Assembly (NCBI RefSeq): GCF_001665625.1
Contig: NZ_LZSY01000061.1
Span: 38,087-102,086, forward strand
Reading direction: 5' to 3'
DNA: 64,000 nucleotides
Source of the DNA: Mycolicibacterium peregrinum
GTDB taxonomy: Bacteria > Actinomycetota > Actinomycetes > Mycobacteriales > Mycobacteriaceae
The position numbers were made by a program, and so were the translations under genes. This document shows, piece by piece, positions 14,938 through 24,054 of this stretch (position 1 is its first letter; every line of letters starts with the position of its first letter). The notes under the pieces are model-generated. The model saw nothing but the letters and a program-made list of their open reading frames with translations, was not told the origin of the DNA and did no database searches.

Positions 14938-15732
14938 CTAGCTCGGGCCGAAACCGCCGCCGGGAATCTTGGCGTTGGCGTTGGCGTTCGTCGATTCGTA
15001 CCGAGAGGCCAGGTCCTTGATCTTGCCCGCATTCTCGCCGGAACGACTGGCCATTTGATGGCATTGGATGGTTGCGGCGGGCACGGTGCCCGCAACTGCT
15101 GCGACCTCGATTGCTGTCGAAAGCGCGGGACCGACGACTGGGGCAGCTTTGGCGAGGAGGGCTGGAACAATACTCAGGCTCAGTATCGTCTGCATTTGCG
15201 AAACGAAATCGCGGGTGTCGCCGACTTGCCTGGCTTCCTCGGCGACAACTTTCTGAATCTCGGAGTCGGTGGACGACATATCGGCAGCGCGCGCTTGTTG
15301 TTCCTTATTTCTGTCGCCGTAGGCCTTTGACGCGTCGCCCGTCCAGTCGCCGGGTGGTGCGGATCTTAAAAGGGTCGAGTGAGCGTCGACGAAATGGTTG
15401 GCCCCTTCGGTGAATCGTGCGCCGTCCTCGGGTCGGCCGAACCCCAGCATATTGCTTTCCATGGTCAGGACGATCAAACCGGCATTGATAATTGGGGTAG
15501 CGGCACCCTTCGCGATATTCCCCAGGGTCTTGGCCGACGAAGTTGCGCCACTCGCGGCTGCCGATTTTGCCAGTGCACCAGCGCCCTCGGTAGCGACAAG
15601 CTGACCCATTGACAGAAAGTCGGATCCGATGCCTGCCATCGCCCACGGCACGCTCGACTTCGCCCCGTTGGCGTGGTCGGCAATGCCGTAGGCGTAGTTG
15701 CCCTGCAAGTAGTAGAAGCTTCCTACGCCCAT
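14938..15732 (-). CDS. EspA/EspE-like ESX secretion-associated protein, copy 1
   Basis: 264 residues (MGVGSFYYLQGNYAYGIADH). A Gly/Ala/Ser-rich N-terminal half is followed by the hydrophobic IINAGLIVLTMESNMLGFG and then GRPEDGARFTEGANHFVDAH. A W-x-G turn (GDWTGDASKAYGDRNKEQ) lies near residue 127, as in EspA/EspE and WXG100-type substrates. The C-terminal part has a second hydrophobic stretch (LSLSIVPALLAKAAPVVGPA). It aligns with the paralogue at 17430-18170 through the LGFG/CGFG, DWTGDA/TWEGDA and IVPALL/IIPAVA blocks. Co-secretion with the small EspC-like protein is inferred from the M. tuberculosis espACD precedent. Confidence 0.75.
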   Translation of the reverse strand: MGVGSFYYLQGNYAYGIADHANGAKSSVPWAMAGIGSDFLSMGQLVATEGAGALAKSAAASGATSSAKTLGNIAKGAATPIINAGLIVLTMESNMLGFGRPEDGARFTEGANHFVDAHSTLLRSAPPGDWTGDASKAYGDRNKEQQARAADMSSTDSEIQKVVAEEARQVGDTRDFVSQMQTILSLSIVPALLAKAAPVVGPALSTAIEVAAVAGTVPAATIQCHQMASRSGENAGKIKDLASRYESTNANANAKIPGGGFGPS

Positions 15733-15838
15733 AACCGAATTCCGATCGTCGACGAACTTCGCTCGGACGAGCCTAACACCGGATCAGGGCGACCGCGCGC
15801 AGCAAATCTCAACTGAAACCGCAGGTAGGATAGGTTTC

Positions 15839-16552
15839 CTAGAGTGCGCGTAGCCTCTCGATGGCGCGCCCATCGATGAGTTCATCGCGAAGGTCGGGAC
15901 GCTGCCAGTAGAGTCGGACTAACTCCACGAGTGCTGTGCCCTTAGGCGTGTAGGTCCCGGGAGCCTCCATCAGCAGTGTTTCGCCGCCGGCCATTGTCAC
16001 TACCATCGGGTTCCAGAAGCGCTCCTCATCGGGCAGTTTGTCCGCGATGTTCTCCACCTCGTCCCATTTTCCAGTTTTAGGTTCCCGCAGTGTCGAGAAT
16101 TCAAATCCATCCGGTGTCAGGGCGAGGTAGCTAAGGCTTCCTTGTCGGCGCAACTTTACCCAACACCACGTCAGAACTGCCGCGGCCGCTCCGGCGCATA
16201 GTGGGAATACATGTTGGCCGACGTCAAAGGGTAGATATAGCACGCCAAAAACCCAGGCCAAGAACATCAACCACGTTGACAGGACCCCTGTGACGATGAA
16301 TCGTCGCAGATTGTTTTCTATCCGTTTATCGGGCCGTAGTTGGGTTCCAGTGGTGTCGAATGATGCCTGGAATGTTACTGTCCTTGATTGTGTCATCATG
16401 AGGATCAAGTAAGTGGTGGTCAATGCTAAACCGACAATTACGACTAATGTCACCAGTGAGAATTGCTTTGCGGCGTTAAATGCCCAGGGCGCGAGCATTG
16501 CAATAAAAATCAGTGCTACTGCAATCCCGGATCGTCTCGCAAATTTTTCCAT
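15839..16552 (-). CDS. membrane protein of the Esp-like cassette, copy 1
   Basis: 237 residues, four predicted helices in the first half: SGIAVALIFIAMLAPWAFNA, SLVTLVVIVGLALTTTYLIL, TGVLSTWLMFLAWVFGVLYL and FPLCAGAAAAVLTWCWVKL. The C-terminal cytoplasmic domain is PH-like in its wording: SLSYLALTPDGFEFSTL, WDEVENIADKLP, TLLMEAPGTYTPKGTALVEL, then ELIDGRAIERLRAL. The paralogue at 18270-19001 has the same LTPDGF, YTP-G and DGRA-ERL blocks. This coding stretch (notably 16300-16560) is markedly AT-richer than the rest of the window. The function is unknown; conserved linkage with Esp-like genes suggests a role in their export or anchoring. Confidence 0.75.
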   Translation of the reverse strand: MEKFARRSGIAVALIFIAMLAPWAFNAAKQFSLVTLVVIVGLALTTTYLILMMTQSRTVTFQASFDTTGTQLRPDKRIENNLRRFIVTGVLSTWLMFLAWVFGVLYLPFDVGQHVFPLCAGAAAAVLTWCWVKLRRQGSLSYLALTPDGFEFSTLREPKTGKWDEVENIADKLPDEERFWNPMVVTMAGGETLLMEAPGTYTPKGTALVELVRLYWQRPDLRDELIDGRAIERLRAL

Positions 16553-16598
16553 CTCGCCCCTCGTCTGCGCCTGCCGAAGTATGGGTATGGTCTGGCCT

Positions 16599-17054
16599 AT
16601 GGATGATAAGGCCGGAGTCTCAAGGGTTGTCGCAGCCAGTCGCGAGATCGCCGCACCGGCAGAGGTCATCTTCGAGATGATTGCGGATCCATCCCAACAG
16701 CCCCGCTGGGACGGCAACGAGAACCTGGCGCAGGCTCCGTCCGGGCAACGGGTACGTGCGGTCGGGGAGGTGTTCGTCATGACGATCAAGCAGGGCGGTG
16801 ACCGCGAGAACCGAATCGTGGAGTTCGAGGAAGGTCGGCGTATCGCCTGGCGGCCCTCGGAAGTCGGCAAGCAGCCGCCCGGCCACCTGTGGCGCTGGGA
16901 GTTGGAACCGTTGGGCGACAACCGAACCCTGGTGACCCACACCTACGACTGGTCGCAGCTCACCGATGAGAAGCGGCTCATCCGCGCTCGTGCGACCACC
17001 GCCGACAAGCTGCAGGCGTCGATCGATCGACTGGCGGCGATCGCGGAGGGTTAG
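16599..17054 (+). CDS. SRPBCC-family protein
   Basis: 151 residues of the polyketide cyclase/START-like fold: VVAASREIAAPAEVIFEMIA, then DPSQQPRWDGNENLAQAP, a central RIAWRPSEVG and LVTHTYDWS, and a C-terminal helix ADKLQASIDRLAAIAEG. The start may be ATG 16599 (MDDKAGV) or ATG 16587 (MVWPMDDKAG). The gene lies on the plus strand between two minus-strand Esp-like cassettes and overlaps the stop of the second EspC-like gene by four bases. It looks inserted between the duplicated cassettes or retained during duplication. Confidence 0.85.
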   Translation: MDDKAGVSRVVAASREIAAPAEVIFEMIADPSQQPRWDGNENLAQAPSGQRVRAVGEVFVMTIKQGGDRENRIVEFEEGRRIAWRPSEVGKQPPGHLWRWELEPLGDNRTLVTHTYDWSQLTDEKRLIRARATTADKLQASIDRLAAIAEG

Positions 17055-17386
17055 CGCGGAGGCATTTGCCCGTCCAGCTTCCCGGCCTGGTGCTGGTCGG
17101 TTCCGGAATACTGGGCCGAAGCCGAGTCGAGAATGCCAGCGAGTTTTGTCGACGCGCCATTCATCGCTTGGTTCGCCGCAGTCCGTGACATCTGCGCTTC
17201 CTTCAGCGCACTGGTCGCGAGGGCGCAGACCACACCATGGGTCCGGATCACGGCGAACGACGCCCCGTCGGTGATGTGCTCAGCGGCGTTGATGCCGTCG
17301 GCAATCTTCCGCTGCTGTGCGGAGCGGGCGTTCAGGTCGTCGACGAGTACTTTCAGCGCGTTGGCATCTGACTGTGGGGTGGTCAC
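17051..17386 (-). CDS. EspC-like type VII secretion substrate, copy 2
   Basis: 111 residues. The GTG at 17386 is chosen because AAGAAAGGA lies just upstream; an earlier ATG at 17410 is possible. The protein reads VTTPQSDANALKVLVDDLNA, then the HGVVCALATSALKEAQMSRT block shared with copy 1, and the C-terminal YxxxD signal (YSGTD) with HQAGKLDGQMPPR. It is predicted to be a small helical ESX substrate secreted with the EspA/EspE-like protein encoded 43 bases upstream. The stop overlaps the stop of the convergent SRPBCC gene. Confidence 0.8.
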   Translation of the reverse strand: MTTPQSDANALKVLVDDLNARSAQQRKIADGINAAEHITDGASFAVIRTHGVVCALATSALKEAQMSRTAANQAMNGASTKLAGILDSASAQYSGTDQHQAGKLDGQMPPR

Positions 17387-17429
17387 ACGGGTCCTTTCTT
17401 CGGTGCCCAAGTTTGCAGGTGGCTAGGCG

Positions 17430-18170
17430 TCAGAATTGTGCCTGCGCGGCGACCTGGTCATAGCCGGCGCCGGCGCGCCGGATGAGCGTGGCATTGCGGG
17501 CAGAGTTATCGATGAGGTCGAGGTATCGCCACTCGGCGGGAGGGAGTGTGGCTGCGACCGACGCGACTTGAAATGCCAGTGATGCCGCTGGCCCCCAAGG
17601 CAGATAAAAATTCAATGCGACAGCAGGAATGATGCATAGTCCGAGGGAGGTTTGGCAACGATCGAGCATCTTGCGTGTCACTTCATTCTGCTCGGCTTCG
17701 CTCTTGACCGCATCCCTCACCATCTCATCGAGTCTCCTCAATTCGTCGGCGTGTTTCGTATGTTCAGTGTTTCGAGCCTCGTACTCGTTCGCGGCATCGC
17801 CTTCCCAAGTATCTGGGCGCTTCGCTGATTCGACTTCGGTTTTCAATCCGGCATACTTGCTTGAGCCTTGATCGAAGTAGCCACCTGCGTCGGGCTTCCC
17901 GAAACCGCAGGTGTTCGCCATGATCATCATGGTGAGCAAGCCTGCCTGGATGATTGGTACCTCCGCGGCTGCGGCAATCTTCGCGCCCGTCATATACGGA
18001 GCGACGGTATGCATGAACCCGACCGCATCGGCTCCCACACCAGCCAGACCCCAGCCGACGTGCCCGTCTTTCCCGTCCCTGGTGTCCATACTTGGGGGAT
18101 GCTCGAGAACTGCCCCGTTGAGCCAGTTTGCCCCCTCGTAGAGATCTTGGATGACGCTCCACTTGCTCAT
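17430..18170 (-). CDS. EspA/EspE-like ESX secretion-associated protein, copy 2
   Basis: 246 residues starting at ATG 18170 (MSKWSVIQDLYEGANWLNGA). Features in order: a GWGLAGVGADAVGF segment, a hydrophobic IIQAGLLTMMIMANTCGFGK, then PDAGGYFDQGSSKYAG. The W-x-G turn DTWEGDAANEYEARNTEHTK lies near residue 125, followed by a helical charged region (DELRRLDEMVRDAVKSEAEQ) and a hydrophobic LGLCIIPAVALNFYLPWGPA. It is the paralogue of 14938-15732. An in-frame ATG at 18194 would add eight residues; the ATG at 18170 is favoured because its neighbourhood fits other Esp-like proteins better. Confidence 0.75.
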   Translation of the reverse strand: MSKWSVIQDLYEGANWLNGAVLEHPPSMDTRDGKDGHVGWGLAGVGADAVGFMHTVAPYMTGAKIAAAAEVPIIQAGLLTMMIMANTCGFGKPDAGGYFDQGSSKYAGLKTEVESAKRPDTWEGDAANEYEARNTEHTKHADELRRLDEMVRDAVKSEAEQNEVTRKMLDRCQTSLGLCIIPAVALNFYLPWGPAASLAFQVASVAATLPPAEWRYLDLIDNSARNATLIRRAGAGYDQVAAQAQF

Positions 18171-18269
18171 TCCCGAAATTCTCCTCGTCGCCAATGGCTC
18201 GATCGAGCCTAACAGCGCATTCGGCCTGCTCGGCGCGGAAATTCTGCAGCCGATGTCAAGCAGGCAGGG

Positions 18270-19001
18270 TCACGCCGCGAACGTGGACTGGACGGTGTGG
18301 AGTCGTTCGACCGCTCTGCCGTCAGTCAGTTCGCTCCGCTGCTCGGGGTTCTGCCAGTAGAACTGGACGAACTGCAAGATCGCTTGTCCGGCAGGCGTAT
18401 AGATCGAGGATTGCTTGATCATGCGCCGTTCGCCGTTCGCCATTACCATGACGATCGGACTGGGGGCCAGGACGTCAGCCGGGACCTCGTTGGTGACGGC
18501 GATGACCTGAGCCCAATCACCAGAAACTGTTGAAAACAGTTCTACGAACTTGAACCCGTCCGGGGTGAGCCGTATGTATCCGCTGCCGCGATTGCGGGCG
18601 ATAACGCCCAGTGCTACCAGGAAAACTGCTGCGGGCCCGAAGAACACGATGCCGGAGATGGGTGCCATATCGGATGGCAGATAAAAGGGGAGCTTGTTCA
18701 AAAAGCCCAGCGTCCCAAGGGTGCTGGTGGCAAGGAACCCAGAAAGCATCACAACAAGCAGAAGGGCCTCGAGTCGCTTGTCTGCCCGGACAGTGGTCCC
18801 CTCAGAGGTGGTCTGCCCCCATGCGACGACGTTGGGCATGAGAACTGAGGCCGCGGGTGGTGCGAGCCAGAATAGGGCTCCGCTGAATGAGGCCAGCGAC
18901 GTGAGGTACTGACCGCGGGTCAATGCGACAACAGCCCAGCCAGCACATGCCAAAGTCAGGATCCCCAAGACGACCGCGGAGAAAACTCGCATCGCCTTCA
19001 T
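18270..19001 (-). CDS. membrane protein of the Esp-like cassette, copy 2
   Basis: 243 residues, four helices: VFSAVVLGILTLACAGWAVV, LTSLASFSGALFWLAPPAAS, LEALLLVVMLSGFLATSTLG and ISGIVFFGPAAVFLVALGVI. The C-terminal soluble part, YIRLTPDGFKFVELFS, WAQVIAVTNEVP, IYTPAGQAILQFVQFYWQNP and ELTDGRAVERL, matches the paralogue at 15839-16552. It is the first gene of the right-hand cassette, 99 bases upstream of the EspA/EspE-like gene. The function is unknown. Confidence 0.75.
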   Translation of the reverse strand: MKAMRVFSAVVLGILTLACAGWAVVALTRGQYLTSLASFSGALFWLAPPAASVLMPNVVAWGQTTSEGTTVRADKRLEALLLVVMLSGFLATSTLGTLGFLNKLPFYLPSDMAPISGIVFFGPAAVFLVALGVIARNRGSGYIRLTPDGFKFVELFSTVSGDWAQVIAVTNEVPADVLAPSPIVMVMANGERRMIKQSSIYTPAGQAILQFVQFYWQNPEQRSELTDGRAVERLHTVQSTFAA

Positions 19002-19025
19002 CGATACTCCATTCTGCTTGGTGCC

Positions 19026-21248
19026 TTAACGCCCGGCCGCGAACTCCCGCAGCGACGCCACCTGCGTCGCATCCAGTGAGGGCCGCACGGTCTCGCGGGC
19101 TTTGGCGACATCGGCTGCGGTGACGTCGGCCGCATCGATCGACCGGCGCATCGCGGTCAACGCCGCCTCCCGCAGCAGCGCGACACAGTCGGCCGCGCTG
19201 TAACCGTCCAGCTCGGAGGCCAGGGCATCGAGATCGACGTCTGGGGCCAACGGAATGGATTTGCCTGCGGTACGCAGGATTTCACGACGCGCATCGGCAT
19301 CGGGCGGCTCGACGAACACCAGCCTCTCCAGCCGGCCCGGCCGTAGCAGCGCCGGGTCGATGAGGTCGGGGCGGTTGGTCGCACCCAGCACCACGACGTC
19401 GTTCATCGGTTCGATGCCGTCGAGTTCGGTCAACAGGGCGGCGACGACACGGTCGGTCACCCCGGAATCGAAACTCTGTCCGCGGCGCGGAGCCAGGGCG
19501 TCGATCTCGTCGAGAAACACCAGCGACGGTGCCGAGTCACGGGCCCGGGCGAACAGTTCGCGCACGGCCTTCTCCGACGAGCCGACCCACTTGTCCATCA
19601 GCTCGGCACCTTTGACTGCGTGCACAGAGAGCTTCCCGGAGCTGGCGAGTGCCCGGACGACGAAGGTCTTGCCGCAACCGGGCGGGCCGTACAGCAGCAC
19701 TCCGCGCGGTGGCTCCACACCGAGGCGCTGGAAGGTATCGGGATGCTGCAGCGGCCACAGCACCGCTTCGGTGAGCGCCTGCTTGGTCTCGACCATGTCG
19801 CCGACGTCGTCGAGGGTCACCGAGCCGACCGACACCTCCTCGGCCGCCGATCTCGACAGCGGCCGGATCACCGTGAGTGCCCCGGTCAGGTCTTCCTGCC
19901 ACAGCACCGGCTCGTTGCCGTCGGCGCTGGCTCGGGAGGCTGCCCGCAATGCGCCCTCGCGGACCAGGGCGGCCAGATCTGCGACGACGAAACCCGGTGT
20001 ACGGTCGGCAACTTCGCCGAGATTCAGTTCAGCACACGGTACGCCCCGCAGCAGCACCTCCAGCAGTGACTTGCGGGTGGCGGCATCGGGCAGCGTCAGG
20101 GCCAGTTCGCGGTCGCACAGATCCGGCGCCCGCAGCCGGGTATCGACCCCGACGGGCACCGCCGACGTCGCGACGAACGCCACGCCGCGGGTGGCGACGG
20201 CGTCACGCAGCTCGCCGATGATCAGGGCGGCGACCGGCTCTGGGGCCCGGTCGCCGGTGGCGGCGGGCAACAGCGCGTCTACGTCGGAGATCAGCAGCAC
20301 CCCGCCGCCGTCGCGCACACTGGCGACCGCGTCGGACACCCGGCTGAACCGGTCGTCGGCGGCCAGCGCCCCCACCTCCGGACCGTCGAGCTCCACCAAC
20401 CGCCGCTCAGCGCACACGGTCCGCACCATGGTGGCCTTGCCGACACCGGCGGGGCCGGTCACCAGCACACCGAGATTGGGTGTGGCACCGAGAGTTTCGA
20501 GAAGCTGTGGCTCGTCGAGTGAGAGCTTGAGCCATTCGGTGAGCTTGCCGGCCTGGGTATGGGAGCCCTTGAGATCGTCGAAGCTGACCGCAGGTTCGGC
20601 GCGCGCGGGGCTGATCGTGTGGGCACCGGTGGTATCCGACGGCCCCGACCCGACGCCGTCGAGGCCTGACCCCCACGACACCACCGAATTCGGTTGGATG
20701 CTCACGGGTCCGGACGGATCGACCCCGGTCACCGTCAACAGCTCCGAGGTCCAGGTGATACCCACCGACGAGCCCAGCGCCGCGGTGGCCGACGACGTCG
20801 AGGTGCCCGGCCCCAGATCACGGGGGAGCAGCGACACCGTGTCGCCGACAGTCATCACCTTGCCCAGGAGCGCCTGGCGCAGCGTCGCCGACGAGATCGA
20901 ATCGGTCGCCAGTTTGGATCCGGTCACCGTGACCGCCCGGGCGCCGTACACCGTCACCGGCGCCACGATCACGGTGGCGTTCTCCCGCACCCCGGCGTTG
21001 GACAGCGTCACGTCGTCGAGCAGGGCGGTCCCGGTGGGGGTGCCGCCGGGGGCGAGGCCGACGACGGCGGCGGTGGTACGGGAACCGGTCAGCGACACGG
21101 CATCCCACTCCCGGATCCCGAGGGCGGCGATCGCCTCGGGATGCAGCCGGACCACACCACGACGCGAGTCGAGCGCCGAGGTGTTCAGTCGTGCGGTCAG
21201 GCGCAGATGCCCGAGCGGTTGATCCTCGTCGACCTCGAGCTGCGACAT
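19026..21248 (-). CDS. Cdc48/VAT-like AAA+ ATPase (Rv0435c type)
   Basis: 740 residues. An N-terminal double-psi-barrel-like region (LRLTARLNTSALDSRRGVVR) is followed by two AAA modules. The first has a Walker A-like GPAGVGKATMV near residue 266 and Walker B LLISDVDALLPA. The second has the canonical GPPGCGKTFVVRAL near residue 520, LVFLDEIDALAPRRG and the sensor/arginine-finger region GATNRPDLIDPALLRPGRLE. The start ATG 21248 sits one base past the pssA stop. The type and position match Rv0435c. The likely role is hexameric unfolding or remodelling of proteins or complexes. The first module lacks a clean DE-x-D Walker B, so the second is probably the main motor. Confidence 0.93.
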   Translation of the reverse strand: MSQLEVDEDQPLGHLRLTARLNTSALDSRRGVVRLHPEAIAALGIREWDAVSLTGSRTTAAVVGLAPGGTPTGTALLDDVTLSNAGVRENATVIVAPVTVYGARAVTVTGSKLATDSISSATLRQALLGKVMTVGDTVSLLPRDLGPGTSTSSATAALGSSVGITWTSELLTVTGVDPSGPVSIQPNSVVSWGSGLDGVGSGPSDTTGAHTISPARAEPAVSFDDLKGSHTQAGKLTEWLKLSLDEPQLLETLGATPNLGVLVTGPAGVGKATMVRTVCAERRLVELDGPEVGALAADDRFSRVSDAVASVRDGGGVLLISDVDALLPAATGDRAPEPVAALIIGELRDAVATRGVAFVATSAVPVGVDTRLRAPDLCDRELALTLPDAATRKSLLEVLLRGVPCAELNLGEVADRTPGFVVADLAALVREGALRAASRASADGNEPVLWQEDLTGALTVIRPLSRSAAEEVSVGSVTLDDVGDMVETKQALTEAVLWPLQHPDTFQRLGVEPPRGVLLYGPPGCGKTFVVRALASSGKLSVHAVKGAELMDKWVGSSEKAVRELFARARDSAPSLVFLDEIDALAPRRGQSFDSGVTDRVVAALLTELDGIEPMNDVVVLGATNRPDLIDPALLRPGRLERLVFVEPPDADARREILRTAGKSIPLAPDVDLDALASELDGYSAADCVALLREAALTAMRRSIDAADVTAADVAKARETVRPSLDATQVASLREFAAGR

Positions 21249-21249
21249 G

Positions 21250-22131
21250 TCAGCGACCCGGCTTCCGCAGTCCCAGACGGGCCATAGACCGCCGATGCGG
21301 CTGGGCACGGCGGATGGCTCGCCGCGCCGCGCGGCGCTGCTGCGGCTTGTCATCCCACGATTCGGGGTGGCTGGCCACCCACTTCTTGGTGCGTATCGCA
21401 AACGGGATGTGGATCACGTAGGCCACGATGATCACCATGATCACGATGTAGCCGTAGAACACCGACGCCGCCACACCGATCGCGACGAGAGCGAGCAAGG
21501 GCGCCACCATGTTCGGCGGCACCGAGAAGGTGTGGATCTTGCGCATCGGGATCCGGCTGACCACCAGAAGCGAGACACCGATCATCCAGATCGACACTGC
21601 CCACTCGCTGGTCCACCACCCGTCGCCGAACTGCATCTTGGCCGCGAGCGGCCCGATGGCACCGAGCGCGCCCGCCGGCGCAGGCATGCCGACGAAGTAC
21701 TCCTTCTCGTACGCGGGCTGATCCACGTCGAGCAGCGCGTTGAACCGGGCCAGCCGCAGCACGATGCACACCGCGTACAGCAGCACCACGATCCAGCCGA
21801 TCCGCGAATGCGACAGCAGGGTGCCGTAGACGATGAATGCCGGGGCGACACCGAAATTCACGGCATCGGCCAGCGAGTCGATCTCCTCGCCCATCTTGGA
21901 GGTGGCGTTGAGCATCCGGGCCACCCGGCCGTCCAGCGCGTCGAGGATCGCCGCGACCGCCAGAAATGCCATCGATTCGGTGGGCCGGTCGTCGAGCGCC
22001 ATCTTGACCGCCGACAGGCCCAGGCAGATCGCGGCCACCGTCATCGCACTCGGCAGCATCCGCACGCTGAACGGCGGCGGCTTCATGCGGCCCTTGATCA
22101 ACGACGGGGGCCTCATGCGCGGCTTGATCAT
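21250..22131 (-). CDS. pssA: CDP-diacylglycerol-serine O-phosphatidyltransferase
   Basis: 293 residues; makes phosphatidylserine from CDP-diacylglycerol and serine at the membrane. The CDP-alcohol phosphotransferase signature D-G-x2-A-R-x8-G-x3-D-x3-D is visible as [20 protein letters not shown], then [14 protein letters not shown]. Several helices follow ([40 protein letters not shown]). The start ATG 22131 overlaps the psd stop (ATGA). A basic C-terminal tail ([19 protein letters not shown]) is typical of mycobacterial PssA. It works directly before Psd in phosphatidylethanolamine synthesis. Confidence 0.96.
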   Translation of the reverse strand: MIKPRMRPPSLIKGRMKPPPFSVRMLPSAMTVAAICLGLSAVKMALDDRPTESMAFLAVAAILDALDGRVARMLNATSKMGEEIDSLADAVNFGVAPAFIVYGTLLSHSRIGWIVVLLYAVCIVLRLARFNALLDVDQPAYEKEYFVGMPAPAGALGAIGPLAAKMQFGDGWWTSEWAVSIWMIGVSLLVVSRIPMRKIHTFSVPPNMVAPLLALVAIGVAASVFYGYIVIMVIIVAYVIHIPFAIRTKKWVASHPESWDDKPQQRRAARRAIRRAQPHRRSMARLGLRKPGR

Positions 22132-22829
22132 GGCAACTCCGCCAGGACGGTTTCTCCGGCCAGCGTCCGCTGGCCGGGGGTGACGAGAAGTTTCGAACCG
22201 GCAGGTAGGTAGGTGTCCAACCGGGAGCCGTAGCGGATCAGACCGTAGGTCTCGCCGATGGCCAGTTTGTCGCCGACGCGGGCGTTGCACACGATGCGCC
22301 GGGCGATCAGGCCGGCGATCTGCACCGCGATCACCTCGGTGCCCTCGGGAGTGCGGATCACGACGCTGTTGCGCTCGTTGTCCTCGCTGGCGGCTTCGAG
22401 TTCGGCCGAGTGGAACCGCCCGGGGCGATGCTGCACCGCGACGACGTCACCGCCGATCGGGGCACGCTGCACGTGCGCGTCGAGAACCGACAGGAAGATG
22501 CTGATCCGTGGCAGCGGGGTGTCGGGCAATCCCAGTTCGGCCGGCGGGACCGCGTCCCCGATCAGACACACCAACCCGTCGGCGGGAGCGACCACCACTC
22601 CGGGGCGCGTGGGCGCCACCCGGGCCGGATGCCGGAAGAACGCTGCGTTGGCGCCGGCGGCCAGCAGGCCGGCCCGGCGCACCCAGCGGTGCTTGCGGCC
22701 CAGGGCCGCAACGGCGAGGCTGGCGCCGACGAACGGCAATCCCGCCGAATGCATCGGCGGAACACTGGATCGCACCAGCGCCACGAGGCGTTCTGGTCCG
22801 GACTGCTGGAGGTCGGGGCGTCTGGCCAT
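22128..22829 (-). CDS. psd: phosphatidylserine decarboxylase proenzyme
   Basis: 233 residues; the short PSD type. It decarboxylates phosphatidylserine to phosphatidylethanolamine. Family features are [20 protein letters not shown] followed by DGLV near residue 75, and [20 protein letters not shown], where an H in the LDAHVQRAP motif is catalytic-type. The self-cleavage site is at [15 protein letters not shown], where the Gly-Ser bond generates the pyruvoyl group. It is the upstream partner of pssA with a four-base overlap, in the same order as Rv0437c-Rv0436c. Confidence 0.96.
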   Translation of the reverse strand: MARRPDLQQSGPERLVALVRSSVPPMHSAGLPFVGASLAVAALGRKHRWVRRAGLLAAGANAAFFRHPARVAPTRPGVVVAPADGLVCLIGDAVPPAELGLPDTPLPRISIFLSVLDAHVQRAPIGGDVVAVQHRPGRFHSAELEAASEDNERNSVVIRTPEGTEVIAVQIAGLIARRIVCNARVGDKLAIGETYGLIRYGSRLDTYLPAGSKLLVTPGQRTLAGETVLAELP

Positions 22830-22864
22830 CGGGAGGATTCTACGTGCGCCCGGTAGCGGAATTG

Positions 22865-24052
22865 CTAGCTCAGGTCCCAGACGGGAACCGTCGACCCGGC
22901 CGAAAGTTCGGTGACGTCCTCGGCGATCTCCAACAGACAGTTCGCCGAGGCGAGCCAACGCAGATGATGTGACGCCGGGGGGCCGTAACTGCTGACCGTA
23001 TCTCCGGTCAGAACACCCCGCCGGAACTGCCGTTTTCCGCGCGGTGAGGTCAGGTCCTCGGTCAACTGCGCGGTGCGCCGGGGCCGGTCCGGTTCGGACC
23101 GGCCCATCGCCGCACGCAGCGGTGAGCGGACGAACACCTCGAAGGACACCAGCGCGCTGACCGGGTTGCCGGGCAGCGTGATGATCGGGACCCCGTTGAC
23201 GGTGCCTGCGCCCTGCGGCATGCCCGGCTGCATGGCCACCTTGACGAACTCCACCTGATCCGACAGTGAGTCCTTGACGACCTCGTACGCGCCTGCGCTG
23301 ACCCCGCCGGTGGTGATGATCAGATCGGCGTCGCCGGCGTGCTCGGCCAGCGCCGCTCGGAACGCGTCGACGTCATCAGCAGACATCGGGGCGACGGTCG
23401 CCTGGGCACCCGCGTCGCGAACCGCCGCGGCCAGCATCACCGCATTGGACTCGTAGATCTGTCCTGGCTGCAGTTCGGCGCCAGGGGCCACGAGTTCGGT
23501 GCCGGTCGACATCACCATCACGCGCTGCGGCGGCAGCACGGGAAGTGTGGCCAGACCCAATGCCGCGGCCAAGCCGAGAGCGGCCGGGCTGATCACCTGG
23601 CCGGCGTGCAGCACGGTGGTGCCGGCCGTGACATCCTCGCCGGCGCGGCGGATGTGCTGGTTCTCCCGGGCCGCAGCGCGGATCGTCACCGTGTCCGTGG
23701 CGCCGTCGGTGGCCTCGACGGGCACTACCGCAGTGGCACCGGCAGGCAACGGCGCCCCGGTCATGATGCGGTGGGCGGTTCCGGGTTTCAGGATCAGCAG
23801 GTCGGTGCGGCCGGCGGGGATGTCCTCGGCGACCGGCAGCCGAACCGGCGCGTCCTCGGTCGCACCTGCGACGTCGTCGGCGAGGACCGCGTAGCCATCC
23901 ATCGCGGAGTTGTCGAAGCCGGGCAGCGACAGCGGGGCTACCACATCGGCGGCCAGCACCAGGCCGAGTGTGTCGGTCAGCAATAGGTCTTGTGGTGCTC
24001 GGGATTTCAACAACCCCGCGACCACCTTCTGGTGTTCTTCGACGGTCCGCAT
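22865..24052 (-). CDS. moeA: molybdopterin molybdenumtransferase MoeA
   Basis: 395 residues; inserts molybdate into adenylated molybdopterin. The domain I signature [19 protein letters not shown] lies near residue 45. The MPT-binding domain III carries [18 protein letters not shown] and the [19 protein letters not shown] motif. [15 protein letters not shown] follows near residue 300. The start is ATG 24052; a GTG at 24058, overlapping the SDR stop, is an equally possible start two codons earlier. Position and type match Rv0438c (moeA2). Confidence 0.95.
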   Translation of the reverse strand: MRTVEEHQKVVAGLLKSRAPQDLLLTDTLGLVLAADVVAPLSLPGFDNSAMDGYAVLADDVAGATEDAPVRLPVAEDIPAGRTDLLILKPGTAHRIMTGAPLPAGATAVVPVEATDGATDTVTIRAAARENQHIRRAGEDVTAGTTVLHAGQVISPAALGLAAALGLATLPVLPPQRVMVMSTGTELVAPGAELQPGQIYESNAVMLAAAVRDAGAQATVAPMSADDVDAFRAALAEHAGDADLIITTGGVSAGAYEVVKDSLSDQVEFVKVAMQPGMPQGAGTVNGVPIITLPGNPVSALVSFEVFVRSPLRAAMGRSEPDRPRRTAQLTEDLTSPRGKRQFRRGVLTGDTVSSYGPPASHHLRWLASANCLLEIAEDVTELSAGSTVPVWDLS

Positions 24053-24054
24053 CG

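Noticed and set aside
15839..16942. Longer start for the left membrane protein (to 16942)
   Set aside because: The extension would run antisense through the SRPBCC gene at 16599-17054; the ATG at 16552 gives a proper membrane protein similar in length to its paralogue.
19255..21222. 655-codon plus-strand open frame opposite the AAA ATPase
   Set aside because: It is an antisense shadow of high-GC coding sequence: Ser/Arg/Thr-rich with no recognisable domain, while the minus strand encodes two clear AAA modules.
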